A stretch of 64,000 nt of DNA, from the NCBI RefSeq assembly GCF_030551755.1, contig NZ_JAUPEC010000001.1, forward strand, positions 248,001 through 312,000. The letters are read 5' to 3'. Of this stretch, positions 1-8,354 are shown piece by piece (position 1 is the first letter of the stretch; every line of letters begins with the position of its first letter). This stretch comes from Pseudocolwellia sp. AS88 (GTDB lineage: Bacteria > Pseudomonadota > Gammaproteobacteria > Enterobacterales > Alteromonadaceae). Under the pieces are notes generated by a model. The model did not search any database. It was not told where the DNA came from and was given only the letters and a program-made list of their open reading frames with translations. The position numbers were made by a program, and so were the translations under genes.

Positions 1-1534
1 CGGCACTGGGTTCATATTTCATTACCGGAATGACTAATTCAGCATTATTTTGATAATCGAAAGGGGAGTTTACTTGTTGGTATTGCGTACCATCATTGTT
101 TTGTAAACCGACTTGAAATCTAAAATGTTCAAAAGAGTTTAACGCTAAAATAGTGGCTGAACATAAAACTGCACCGTCGCATTTGCTCCACAAGTTATCT
201 TCAAGGGTAAAACCAACTTCAATAGGTGAAGCTGAAAGCACGTAATCGGAACGTTTTCCTTCTGAAATTTCAACCCAACGTGCTAAAGGCGCACCTTTTT
301 CGTTATCTGTTTTTTCGTACATCTGCCAAAGAGAATGAAGATTTTCAAGTCGTTGGAGCATAAATCCTGACTCAGCTAATAATGGTTCAGCCAAATACAT
401 TTGGGTTTCGCCATCTTTGGTAGATTCCATTAATAAGTTATAAAGCTTATTGGTATGAGCCAAACATTTTTTGCTGAGTTCGCTAATGTCTTCAGACCAG
501 TTTTTTAACGATTTTGGAATGATGCCATTTTCAAATCGAAACTGTTTTTCTTTAGGGAAGTAGGCTTCTTTATTATTTTCGATAAAGGTATAAACTTTTT
601 GCAGTTCAACTAATAAATCTTGGCAATCGTCACCTAATTTTAGAGCCGGAGAAATAGCACGTTGCGACTTTATGAGCTTAGCCATCTTATCGCCAGTTTC
701 TTTTAGCTTAGTTAGCCACTCTATAGCTCCCTTCACGGAAACACTGGCACTAGAGTGGTCACGCGTAACTTTTGGAAGGTGATGTGCTTCGTCAATTATG
801 TAGAAAACGTCTTCAGGTGCAGGTAAAATTTTACCACCACCTAGTTCTAAATCGGCTAATAATAAACTGTGATTTATAACTAATACATCACTCATATCCA
901 TCGTTTCTCGGGCTTTATGAAACGGACAATGTGTGTGTTCAGCTAGGTGTTTTAAGCAACTATGTTTATCGCATTGTACTTGTTGCCAAATATAATGAGG
1001 AACACTATCTGGCCATGAGTCTAAATCACCTTGCCAGCTATTGTCGCCCAACTTTTTATGCATCTCGGCGAGTATTCTAACATCGGTAGCACTTGGTTTT
1101 TGTGCGAAAGTAAACCCAGCTTGTGGGTCGTCACCATTAGTAACGGCAGCACTTAATTTTTGTCGGCAAACATAACGTTGGCGACCTTTAACTAAGGTAA
1201 ATGAAAAATCGAGACCTGAGTGCTTTTTCAAAAAAGGGAGATCTTTATCGACTAACTGTTCTTGCAGGGCAACAGTAGCGGTTGAAATACATACTTTTTT
1301 ATCGCGAGATAAAGCTAATGGAATAGAGCCCAATGAATATGCTAGTGACTTACCAGTACCGGTACCTGCTTCAATAACAATAATTTTTCGGTTTTTATCG
1401 TATTCGCCTGCAAGGGTTTTAGCTATTTCAGCAATTAAAAAGGTTTGCTGTTTACGCGGGTTAAAGTTCGTCATATTTTCGCCAATGGCTTTATAGCTGG
1501 TGCGTATAACTTGCTTTATTTTGTCACTTAACAT
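1..1534 (-). CDS. dinG: ATP-dependent DNA helicase DinG (3' end beyond the window)
   Basis: Superfamily 2 (XPD-like) iron-sulfur helicase that unwinds 5'-tailed duplexes, D-loops and R-loops in DNA repair. The reverse frame is open from the ATG at 1534 to the left edge, so about 511 residues are present and the C-terminal helicase motifs are missing. Visible features are the Walker A motif EAGTGTGKS, the DEAH box IIDEAHHLP, and cysteines suited to a [4Fe-4S] cluster: YVC followed by CDKHSC and HTHCPF. The C-x4-C-x9-C spacing differs from E. coli DinG. The N-terminus lines up with E. coli DinG, which supports this start, although the ribosome-binding site is poor. It is divergent from polB across a 91-base gap holding a LexA box, so SOS control is likely. 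Confidence 0.9.
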   Translation of the reverse strand, partial: MLSDKIKQVIRTSYKAIGENMTNFNPRKQQTFLIAEIAKTLAGEYDKNRKIIVIEAGTGTGKSLAYSLGSIPLALSRDKKVCISTATVALQEQLVDKDLPFLKKHSGLDFSFTLVKGRQRYVCRQKLSAAVTNGDDPQAGFTFAQKPSATDVRILAEMHKKLGDNSWQGDLDSWPDSVPHYIWQQVQCDKHSCLKHLAEHTHCPFHKARETMDMSDVLVINHSLLLADLELGGGKILPAPEDVFYIIDEAHHLPKVTRDHSSASVSVKGAIEWLTKLKETGDKMAKLIKSQRAISPALKLGDDCQDLLVELQKVYTFIENNKEAYFPKEKQFRFENGIIPKSLKNWSEDISELSKKCLAHTNKLYNLLMESTKDGETQMYLAEPLLAESGFMLQRLENLHSLWQMYEKTDNEKGAPLARWVEISEGKRSDYVLSASPIEVGFTLEDNLWSKCDGAVLCSATILALNSFEHFRFQVGLQNNDGTQYQQVNSPFDYQNNAELVIPVMKYEPSA

Positions 1535-1574
1535 GTGAAGGAGGTTTCCATAATGGGCGGTATCATTTACACTG

Positions 1575-1590
1575 CTGTATATATTAACAG
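1575..1590. promoter_or_regulatory. LexA (SOS) box shared by dinG and polB
   Basis: The 16-base site CTGTATATATTAACAG fits the gammaproteobacterial LexA consensus CTGT-N8-ACAG exactly, and its AT-rich centre is typical. It lies 41 bases before the dinG ATG and 36 bases before the polB ATG, so one repressor site could shut both divergent promoters. Both genes are LexA-controlled in E. coli (dinG and dinA/polB), which strengthens the call. Confidence 0.88.
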
Positions 1591-1625
1591 TTTTACTGTG
1601 CCTTTTTCGAGTATTCTTTTTAGTA

Positions 1626-4199
1626 ATGACGAGTAATTCAATAGATAATTCTTCAAAAAGCACTCTGGCTGCTTCATCACTTGATTCATCAACTGATGTT
1701 TCTTTAAGTTCAGATGCTAGCGTATATCCGCATTCAAAAAACAAGAGTGTGCCGCAAGAAGTTAACCAAGGTTTCATTTTAACTCGTCAATCACAAGATC
1801 GTTTTGGACGAACTTGTATTACTTTATGGTTAAAAACAGCCACTGGTGCTGTGAAATTAGAAGTACTTGATGAGCTATCAGTATTTTTTGTTACTCAGTT
1901 ACAACAAGATGAAGCGATTAAAGTACTAAACGATGCTTCAATTAAAGTTGAAAAAGTCTCACCTTTACAGCTAAAAACGTTTACTCAAGAACCTGTTACA
2001 GGCATTTATTTTAAATCTATGCGAGATTTTTATGCCGCACGCGATAGATTAAAACACCACAAAATTAAATGTTATGAAGACGATTTTAGGCCTGATGATC
2101 GCTTTTTAATGGAACGCTTTATTACCGCTAACTTAAGTTTTATTGGTATGGAAAAAGCAAACTTTCAGACAACTTCAGATCAAACCAACACGACCAATTA
2201 CAAAGCGTATTCAAAAGCAAAATGTAAAGCTTTGCCGTATCACCAAGCGGATAAAAATATTGCCTTAACTATGGTTTCAGTAGATTTAGAATGCTCGATG
2301 AAAGGTGAGCTATATTCGATAGGTTTATATGCAAAAGAAAACGGTAAAGATATAAATTGCGTATTTATGATTGGCGAGCCAGAAGCAACCGAGCTTGAGT
2401 ATATTCACTGGGTGGAATCTGAATCAGCTTTACTAAGTGCTTTTATTGAATGGATACGGGTTTATGATCCCGACATCATGATCGGTTGGAACGTGATTAA
2501 CTTTGATTTTAGTTTGTTTCAAAAACGCTGCGACTTACTCGGTATTAAATTATCAATCGGCAGAGATGGCAGTGAACCTTATTGGCGAGAAAATGCTAAC
2601 AGCGACCAAAAATTTATAGAAATAGCGGGCAGAGTCGTACTTGATGGCATCGACTTATTAAAAACAGCGACTTATAACTTTCCGAGCTTCTCCCTCGAAA
2701 ATGTATCAAATACACTACTAAATACCGGTAAAAAAGTAAAAGACGTTGATAATCGTGTTCAAGAAATCACCGATAACTTCCACAACAATAAACAAGATCT
2801 CGCTATTTATAACCTTGAAGATTGCCGCTTAGTATGGCTGATTTTTGAAAAAACACAGCTGCTTGAATTTGCCATATTACGTGCTCAACTAACAGGATTG
2901 CCTATAGATAGGATTGGCGGATCGGTTGCCGCTTTTACGAATTTGTATTTACCCAAGCTGCATCGAAGTGGTTACGTCGCGCCAAATATGAGGGATGGTG
3001 AGTCGGGTTTAGTTTCGCCAGGTGGTTTTGTTATGGACTCGCTACCTGGTTTATACGACAACGTTTTAGTGCTTGATTATAAAAGCCTATATCCAAGTAT
3101 TATTCGTACCTTTAATGTAGATCCTATGGGGTTAATTGAAGGCTTAGAAGACGACAAACATCAACGCAATAATCCAATAAAAGGCTTTGACGGTGCTTAT
3201 TTCTCAAGAGAAAAACACTTCTTACCTGATATTATTCAATCTCTTTGGTTAGAGCGTGATAAAGCGAAAATTGATAAAAACGCTGCCTTATCTCAAGCAA
3301 TAAAAATCATCATGAATTCCTTCTATGGAATTTTAGGATCTACGGGCTGTAGATTCTTCGATCCACGCTTAGCAGGCTCAATTACCAAACGTAGTCATGA
3401 GCTGTTAAAAATAACATCAAAGTGGATTGAAACTGAAGGTTATAAAGTGATTTATGGTGATACAGATTCTATATTTGTACATGTTGGCTCAGACAAAACC
3501 CAAGAGCAATGTCTTGTTTTAGGTAAAGAACTGCAAAAATTGATTAACACTAAGATGGATCATCTACTGCTAAACGAACATGGCGTGCATAGCCAGTTAG
3601 AAATTGAGTTTGAAACTCACTTCAGTAAATTTTTAATGCCAACAATCCGAGGATTAGATGTAGGTACCAAAAAGCGCTACGCAGGTATGATATTAGTACT
3701 TGACAAAGAAACAGGCGTTGAACGTCAGCAAATGGTTTACAAAGGCTTAGAAACCGTAAGAACAGATTGGACAGAGCTCGCAAAAGAATTTCAACAAGCT
3801 TTGTATTTAAAAGTTTTTAATGATGAACCAACGTCTGAATACATACTCGATATTGTAGAGCGTACCTTAGCAGGGGAGTTTGATGATAAATTGATATATC
3901 GAAAGCGTATACGCCGTCGTTTAAATGAATACGTTAAAAACGTTCCTCCGCATGTAAAAGCCGCACGCTTGGCTGATATGATCAATCAAGAGCAAGGCAA
4001 ACCTTTACGCTATCAAAACAAAGGTTGGATCGAATACTACATCACCTTAAACGGCCCACAGGCTAAAGAATACTTAACTGCACCGTTAGATTATCAGTTT
4101 TATATAGACCGACAATTAGAAGCGGTAGCCGATGGTATTTTACCTTTTGTTGGATCGAGTTTTAACGAAGTAACGAATAAGCAAATGGGGTTGTTTTAG
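1626..4199 (+). CDS. polB: DNA polymerase II (family B)
   Basis: SOS-inducible replicative-bypass polymerase with 3'-5' proofreading. Exonuclease motifs are seen at DLE (residues 220-222), GWNVINFD (287-294) and YNLEDC (395-400). Polymerase motif A is DYKSLYPSI (about 484-492), motif B is NSFYG (564-568) and motif C is YGDTDS (610-615). The C-terminal beta-clamp-binding-like tail QMGLF matches the E. coli QLGLF end. At 857 residues it is longer than E. coli Pol II (783), partly because of a Ser-rich N-terminal extension of about 48 residues before GFILTR, where E. coli Pol II nearly begins. I see no good later start close to that point, so the annotated ATG is kept, but it could be too early. 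It shares a LexA box with divergent dinG. Confidence 0.96.
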   Translation: MTSNSIDNSSKSTLAASSLDSSTDVSLSSDASVYPHSKNKSVPQEVNQGFILTRQSQDRFGRTCITLWLKTATGAVKLEVLDELSVFFVTQLQQDEAIKVLNDASIKVEKVSPLQLKTFTQEPVTGIYFKSMRDFYAARDRLKHHKIKCYEDDFRPDDRFLMERFITANLSFIGMEKANFQTTSDQTNTTNYKAYSKAKCKALPYHQADKNIALTMVSVDLECSMKGELYSIGLYAKENGKDINCVFMIGEPEATELEYIHWVESESALLSAFIEWIRVYDPDIMIGWNVINFDFSLFQKRCDLLGIKLSIGRDGSEPYWRENANSDQKFIEIAGRVVLDGIDLLKTATYNFPSFSLENVSNTLLNTGKKVKDVDNRVQEITDNFHNNKQDLAIYNLEDCRLVWLIFEKTQLLEFAILRAQLTGLPIDRIGGSVAAFTNLYLPKLHRSGYVAPNMRDGESGLVSPGGFVMDSLPGLYDNVLVLDYKSLYPSIIRTFNVDPMGLIEGLEDDKHQRNNPIKGFDGAYFSREKHFLPDIIQSLWLERDKAKIDKNAALSQAIKIIMNSFYGILGSTGCRFFDPRLAGSITKRSHELLKITSKWIETEGYKVIYGDTDSIFVHVGSDKTQEQCLVLGKELQKLINTKMDHLLLNEHGVHSQLEIEFETHFSKFLMPTIRGLDVGTKKRYAGMILVLDKETGVERQQMVYKGLETVRTDWTELAKEFQQALYLKVFNDEPTSEYILDIVERTLAGEFDDKLIYRKRIRRRLNEYVKNVPPHVKAARLADMINQEQGKPLRYQNKGWIEYYITLNGPQAKEYLTAPLDYQFYIDRQLEAVADGILPFVGSSFNEVTNKQMGLF

Positions 4200-4478
4200 G
4201 GTTGATGAAATAACTAGTTTTAAAGTTATGCAGGTAATTTTAACTTCAAACTAACACTATTTTTGAATAGGAAATATTGATAACTCACGAAATTAAAGCC
4301 TTAATTTATTTACTGCCGCGGTATTACGCAATACTACAAAAAATAAGAAAAGCTTGATCTCCTTAGCACCACAGCTATTATAACTCTGATAGTCTCGTTG
4401 CTTTTAGATTAAATGGATCCTTGTCTCTTCTGCGCCGAACAAACACTTCTTCAGTAAAATATATAGAGATTAATATAG

Positions 4479-4991
4479 ATGTATAATCAAAAGAAACAGC
4501 AAGGTTTTACCTTAATTGAACTAGTAGTCGTTATTGTTATTCTAGGTATTTTAGCCGCTACCGCAGCACCAAAGTTCATAGATCTTACTTCCGATGCTAA
4601 CGAATCTGTTTTAGAGTCTGTGGGAGGAAATATTTTATCAGCCTCTAAGCTTGTGTACGCCAAATCAATTATTCAAGGCGTACAAAACCAGGCCACAGCC
4701 GATGTTGATTTGGATAATGATGGCATTACTGATGTTGCCGTTATATATGGTTATCCTAGTGGTGACAGAACAGGTGGAATAGCCAATGCTTTGGATTTAG
4801 GAGACGATTGGGCTTATGGGGATAGATCTAATCATGCCGCTTTCGTTTTAACTTCTTCATCCCTTGTTACTTTTAGTGGCATTACTAATAATAATATACC
4901 GATTACAGGAACTAACTGTTATTTGACTTACACGCCGCCTACAGCTGCTGGTCTCTCACCAACCGTGACATATATTACAGATGGTTGTTAA
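4479..4991 (+). CDS. MshA-like type IV pilin / prepilin
   Basis: A 170-residue prepilin. The short positively charged leader MYNQKKQQG is followed by the class III cleavage site G/FTLIELVVVIVILGILA, with the conserved Glu at position +5 of the mature protein. It is cut by prepilin peptidase and forms the N-terminal hydrophobic helix of a pilus or pseudopilus. The APKFIDL segment after the helix is typical of MSHA pilins. Two cysteines near the C-terminus (GTNCYL and the final DGC) could form the usual disulfide loop. It stands alone: no pilus assembly genes are adjacent, so it may be an orphan or accessory pilin that uses machinery encoded elsewhere. The pilin class is firm; the MshA subtype is an inference. 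Confidence 0.85.
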   Translation: MYNQKKQQGFTLIELVVVIVILGILAATAAPKFIDLTSDANESVLESVGGNILSASKLVYAKSIIQGVQNQATADVDLDNDGITDVAVIYGYPSGDRTGGIANALDLGDDWAYGDRSNHAAFVLTSSSLVTFSGITNNNIPITGTNCYLTYTPPTAAGLSPTVTYITDGC

Positions 4992-5218
4992 TGATCTACT
5001 GGCATCTTTAAAAAACATTTATGTGTGTTTTTCACCACTTTAAGGTCGACTCTATTGATCTCATGGAAGATTGAAGCTGATATAACGTGAAGTCTTGAAC
5101 AGATAAATGTGTTTTATTGCATTTGTGGTTCAATGGTAAATATCACTAACAATCTCTCTGTTTTTTATGAATCTTTTTCAGTAAATAATTCAAACTTAAA
5201 ATCATAGGTTTAACATCA

Positions 5219-6307
5219 TTGAAAAAACTAAGCACAATCGTTGGCTTATTAGCTTTCATCATTCTTATTGCTTGTAGCTCTTCAAATCAAGCTGATTCAG
5301 CTTATGCAAATGCTACCCAAAATAGTAATGAAATTTCAGGGGATGATTCTACAAATCGATCGAGTTTGTCGGTTGGTTTATCTATTTTTAAGCGTTCATT
5401 AATTCAAGATCGTAATAACGAAGTACCAAATGATAAATATGTTCAGCCTCTCAAAAGAGCTCAATTAGATGCGCTTGGTAATGAAAGCGTTTACGTCGTT
5501 AAGCTTGGTCATTCATCCATTCTAATGAAAGTTTATGGTAAATATTGGCTGATAGATCCTATGTTTAGCGAACGTGCATCTCCTGTTTCTTTTGTTGGAC
5601 CAAAACGTTTTGAAGCTGCGGCAATTAGCATTGAAGATTTACCAAAAGTCGATAAGGTGTTTATTTCACATAATCATTATGACCATTTAGATAACGACAC
5701 TATTGAATTTTTATCTAACGACACAACACTTTTTTATGTACCTGAAGGCGTTGATGAAAACTTAGCGAGTATGGGAGTTTCGAAAGCTAATATTCAAACA
5801 TTCGTTTGGTGGCAAGAGGTCGATTTTATAGATAACTCAGATTACAACAATCGAGAATTTACTGTTGCTTTTACTCCATCACAGCACTTTTCAGGAAGAA
5901 CACTTTGGGATAAGAATGATACATTGTGGGGATCTTGGGTCTTTTTACTAGACGAATATAAACTCTATTTTAGTGGCGATACGGGGTATTTTGATGGATT
6001 TAAAATTATTGGAGAAAAATATGGGCCTTTTGATGTAAGTTTTATGGAGAATGGAGCTTACGACGATCTTTGGAAAACTATTCATATGTTTCCAGCTCAA
6101 ACAGTACAAGCTCATCAAGACCTTAAGGCTAAAGTTTTAATACCTATTCACAACAGTACTTTTGATTTAGCCTTTCATGAGTGGGATGAACCATTAAATG
6201 AGATTTTAAAGATATCTCAAGAAAAGAAAGTTACCTTAAGTACACCAAGGTTTGGTGAAATTATAGATTTGAAGAAGCCTATATTTACTGAGCATTGGTG
6301 GAAATAG
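5219..6307 (+). CDS. Metallo-beta-lactamase-fold lipoprotein, NAPE-PLD/UlaG-like hydrolase
   Basis: Putative zinc-dependent hydrolase on the periplasmic side of a membrane. The N-terminus has a lipoprotein signal ending IILIAC, so lipidation at that Cys is expected. The metal site HNHYDH is at about residues 151-156, followed by SQHFSGRT, FSGDTGY and the C-terminal PIHNSTFDLAFHEWDEP. This order is characteristic of the family containing N-acyl-phosphatidylethanolamine phospholipase D and related metal-dependent lactonases. The real substrate cannot be told from sequence. The start is a TTG; no ATG gives a complete signal peptide, so this start is chosen for the lipoprotein signal. The gene is a single transcription unit by appearance, followed by a hairpin at 6323-6353. 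Confidence 0.82.
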   Translation: MKKLSTIVGLLAFIILIACSSSNQADSAYANATQNSNEISGDDSTNRSSLSVGLSIFKRSLIQDRNNEVPNDKYVQPLKRAQLDALGNESVYVVKLGHSSILMKVYGKYWLIDPMFSERASPVSFVGPKRFEAAAISIEDLPKVDKVFISHNHYDHLDNDTIEFLSNDTTLFYVPEGVDENLASMGVSKANIQTFVWWQEVDFIDNSDYNNREFTVAFTPSQHFSGRTLWDKNDTLWGSWVFLLDEYKLYFSGDTGYFDGFKIIGEKYGPFDVSFMENGAYDDLWKTIHMFPAQTVQAHQDLKAKVLIPIHNSTFDLAFHEWDEPLNEILKISQEKKVTLSTPRFGEIIDLKKPIFTEHWWK

Positions 6308-6322
6308 TTTATTTTACGTGTG

Positions 6323-6353
6323 ACTGAGCTAATGGTTTGAGTATTAGCTCAGT
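6323..6353 (+). terminator. Possible terminator hairpin after the MBL-fold gene
   Basis: ACTGAGCTAAT and ATTAGCTCAGT form an 11-base-pair stem around a 9-base loop, 15 bases after the stop codon. The downstream tract (TATTAACGTT) is not a clean T-run, so the hairpin could act as an mRNA 3' end or stability element rather than a strong intrinsic terminator. Confidence 0.5.
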
Positions 6354-6475
6354 TATTAACGTTAAAGTATTCTTAGTTATTGTCAGAAATTCCGTGCACC
6401 TTTGATCTAATCAGGTTATAAATACATTATAGATGGCTAGATAGCTATAAGCTTTAAAGAAGTGAGATCATATAA

Positions 6476-7657
6476 ATGAAAACTGAAACAAAAGTCGTAT
6501 CAGCAGGACGCGCTGCAAAATGGACAAACGGTGTGGTAAATCCACCTGTACAACGTGCTTCAACCGTAGTATTTGAGTCGGTTAAACAAATGAAAGAGGC
6601 TGCGGTTAATAAAACCAATCAAACCTTGTTTTATGGACGTCGCGGCACTACGACTTCGTTTGCATTTAGTGATGCTATGGTTGAACTTGAAGGCGGCGCA
6701 GGTTGTGCTTTATATCCTTCAGGAACCGCAGCTATCACTAACGCTATTATTTCGGTTGTTAAAACGGGTGATCACATTTTAATGGTTGATAACGCTTACG
6801 AACCAACACGTGATTACTGTGAAAAAATTCTTGCTAAGATGGGCGTTACTACTACCTATTATGATCCGTTAATTGGTAAAGGTATTGAAGCGCTTATTCA
6901 AGAAAATACGAGTCTGATATTTTTAGAGTCGCCAGGTTCTATAACTATGGAAATTCAAGATGTTCCAGGTATTGCTGAAGTTGCACATAAACATGGTTGT
7001 ATTGTAATGCTTGATAATACATGGGGCGCAGCGGTTAACTTCCAGCCTTTCGAACATGGTGTTGATATTTCAGTACAAGCGGCGACTAAATACATTGTTG
7101 GCCATTCAGACGTTATGTTGGGCACAGCCACAGCTGTTGAAAAATACTGGCCACAAGTGCGTGAGAACAGTTACATCATGGGGCAGTGTACTTCGCCAGA
7201 CGATTTATATTTAGCGTTACGTGGCATCCGTACCTTAAGTGTTCGATTAAAACAGCATCAAGCCAGCTCGCTTAAAATTGCTAAATGGCTAGCGACTCGT
7301 CCAGAAGTTGAAACGGTACTTCATCCTGCTTTACCTTCATGCCCAGGCCATGAGTTTTTTGAACGTGATTTTAATGGTTCAAATGGTTTATTTTCGTTTG
7401 TATTAAACAAGGGCACACAAGCTGCAATTACTGCATTACTTGACGATATGGAGCATTTTAAAATGGGCTATTCGTGGGGCGGTTTTGAAAGCTTAATTTT
7501 AGCTATTTCGAACGTGCAATCTATGCGTACTCAAACCAAATGGAAATACGAATTCCCATTAATTAGATTACATGTTGGTTTAGAAGATGCGGATGATTTA
7601 ATTGAAGATTTAAGCAAAGGCTTCGAGCGCTTTAATGCGGTTTTAGATCAAGCTTAG
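6476..7657 (+). CDS. metC: Cystathionine beta-lyase (PLP-dependent)
   Basis: Cytoplasmic Cys/Met-metabolism PLP enzyme that cleaves cystathionine to homocysteine, pyruvate and ammonia in methionine synthesis. Its 393 residues match the roughly 395 of E. coli MetC. Seen in the sequence are the N-terminal NPPVQRASTVVF, the YGRRGTTT segment that binds cofactor phosphate across the dimer, the ALYPSGTAA region, and the PLP lysine in QAATKYIVGHSD (Lys205). The C-terminal GYSWGGFESL is the MetC-type signature that separates it from cystathionine gamma-synthase. It is monocistronic, with a strong terminator directly after it. Confidence 0.93.
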   Translation: MKTETKVVSAGRAAKWTNGVVNPPVQRASTVVFESVKQMKEAAVNKTNQTLFYGRRGTTTSFAFSDAMVELEGGAGCALYPSGTAAITNAIISVVKTGDHILMVDNAYEPTRDYCEKILAKMGVTTTYYDPLIGKGIEALIQENTSLIFLESPGSITMEIQDVPGIAEVAHKHGCIVMLDNTWGAAVNFQPFEHGVDISVQAATKYIVGHSDVMLGTATAVEKYWPQVRENSYIMGQCTSPDDLYLALRGIRTLSVRLKQHQASSLKIAKWLATRPEVETVLHPALPSCPGHEFFERDFNGSNGLFSFVLNKGTQAAITALLDDMEHFKMGYSWGGFESLILAISNVQSMRTQTKWKYEFPLIRLHVGLEDADDLIEDLSKGFERFNAVLDQA

Positions 7658-7693
7658 CTACTATTAATTACCCTCTAGAATTTTCGCGATAAA

Positions 7694-7727
7694 TAAAAAA
7701 CCAGATACTAAGTGCCTGGTTTTTTTA
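7694..7727 (+). terminator. Rho-independent terminator of metC
   Basis: AAAAACCAG pairs with CTGGTTTTT around an 11-base loop, and the stem runs into a T-tract (T7). It lies about 40 bases after the metC stop. The A-run on the other side means it may also stop transcripts of the convergent DUF3817 gene. Confidence 0.88.
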
Positions 7728-7772
7728 TACTTAATCTGAATTCATCTTAAAAGAACATTCATTAAATTGAGT

Positions 7773-8066
7773 TCAAGCTACTTCTGATTTATGACTGTTT
7801 TTTAACTCTTTTTGCACAAACACTTCAACAGCTATAAAGGCAAAAGGGATCAAGGAAGCTAATAATATAAGAATAAAGGTTAGGAAAGACCATTTCTCTT
7901 TATGCCATGTTAGAAAAGCAAATACGATATAAATCATAAATAATACACCGTGCCCCATCCCTAATACTTGCACAAAATCCCTACTAATAATGTTTAACGT
8001 TACACATAAGATTAGTAGAAAAGATAGTCCTTCTATTAGACTAATTCCTCTAAAAATTTTTAACAT
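7773..8066 (-). CDS. DUF3817 family small membrane protein
   Basis: A 97-residue protein with three predicted hydrophobic segments (about residues 10-27, 35-53 and 60-82), so it is integral to the inner membrane. The MLKIFRGISLIEGLSFLLIL start, the central GMGHGVLFMIYI motif and the position of the charged HKEKW loop between the second and third helices fit DUF3817, a family of unknown function often annotated as membrane protein YdzA-like. It is convergent with metC. The intergenic region upstream (8067-8354) has no gene and probably carries both its promoter and that of the divergent S9 peptidase gene. Membrane location is well supported; no function can be assigned. Confidence 0.7.
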   Translation of the reverse strand: MLKIFRGISLIEGLSFLLILCVTLNIISRDFVQVLGMGHGVLFMIYIVFAFLTWHKEKWSFLTFILILLASLIPFAFIAVEVFVQKELKNSHKSEVA

Positions 8067-8354
8067 TTAAAACCTATTTTTTCATTGAAACTATTATTTA
8101 TGGTGAAAATTTTAACATAAACTGAATTTGGGATAATGACTTTTGTTAAGGGAAGATACATATTTATAGAACAATATTCGAGGTATTTGTTCTTTAGAAA
8201 ATTATATAACTAGATTCAAATGAATAGCAGGATAGATAATTTAAAAGGATAAAGTAACTTGAATTATAGAGTATTAACATACTATTAGGCTGATTGGTTG
8301 TAGAGTGATTTTTATATATACTAATGTTTATTATAATAAAAAAAGGACTTATAA

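Noticed and set aside
3791-3985. Open frames on the strand opposite polB and many similar ones inside other genes
   Set aside because: They overlap well-recognised genes completely and have no start signals or domain features of their own.
8067-8354. A small RNA or gene between the DUF3817 and S9 peptidase genes
   Set aside because: Only AT-rich promoter-like sequence is visible, with no stable stem or terminator.
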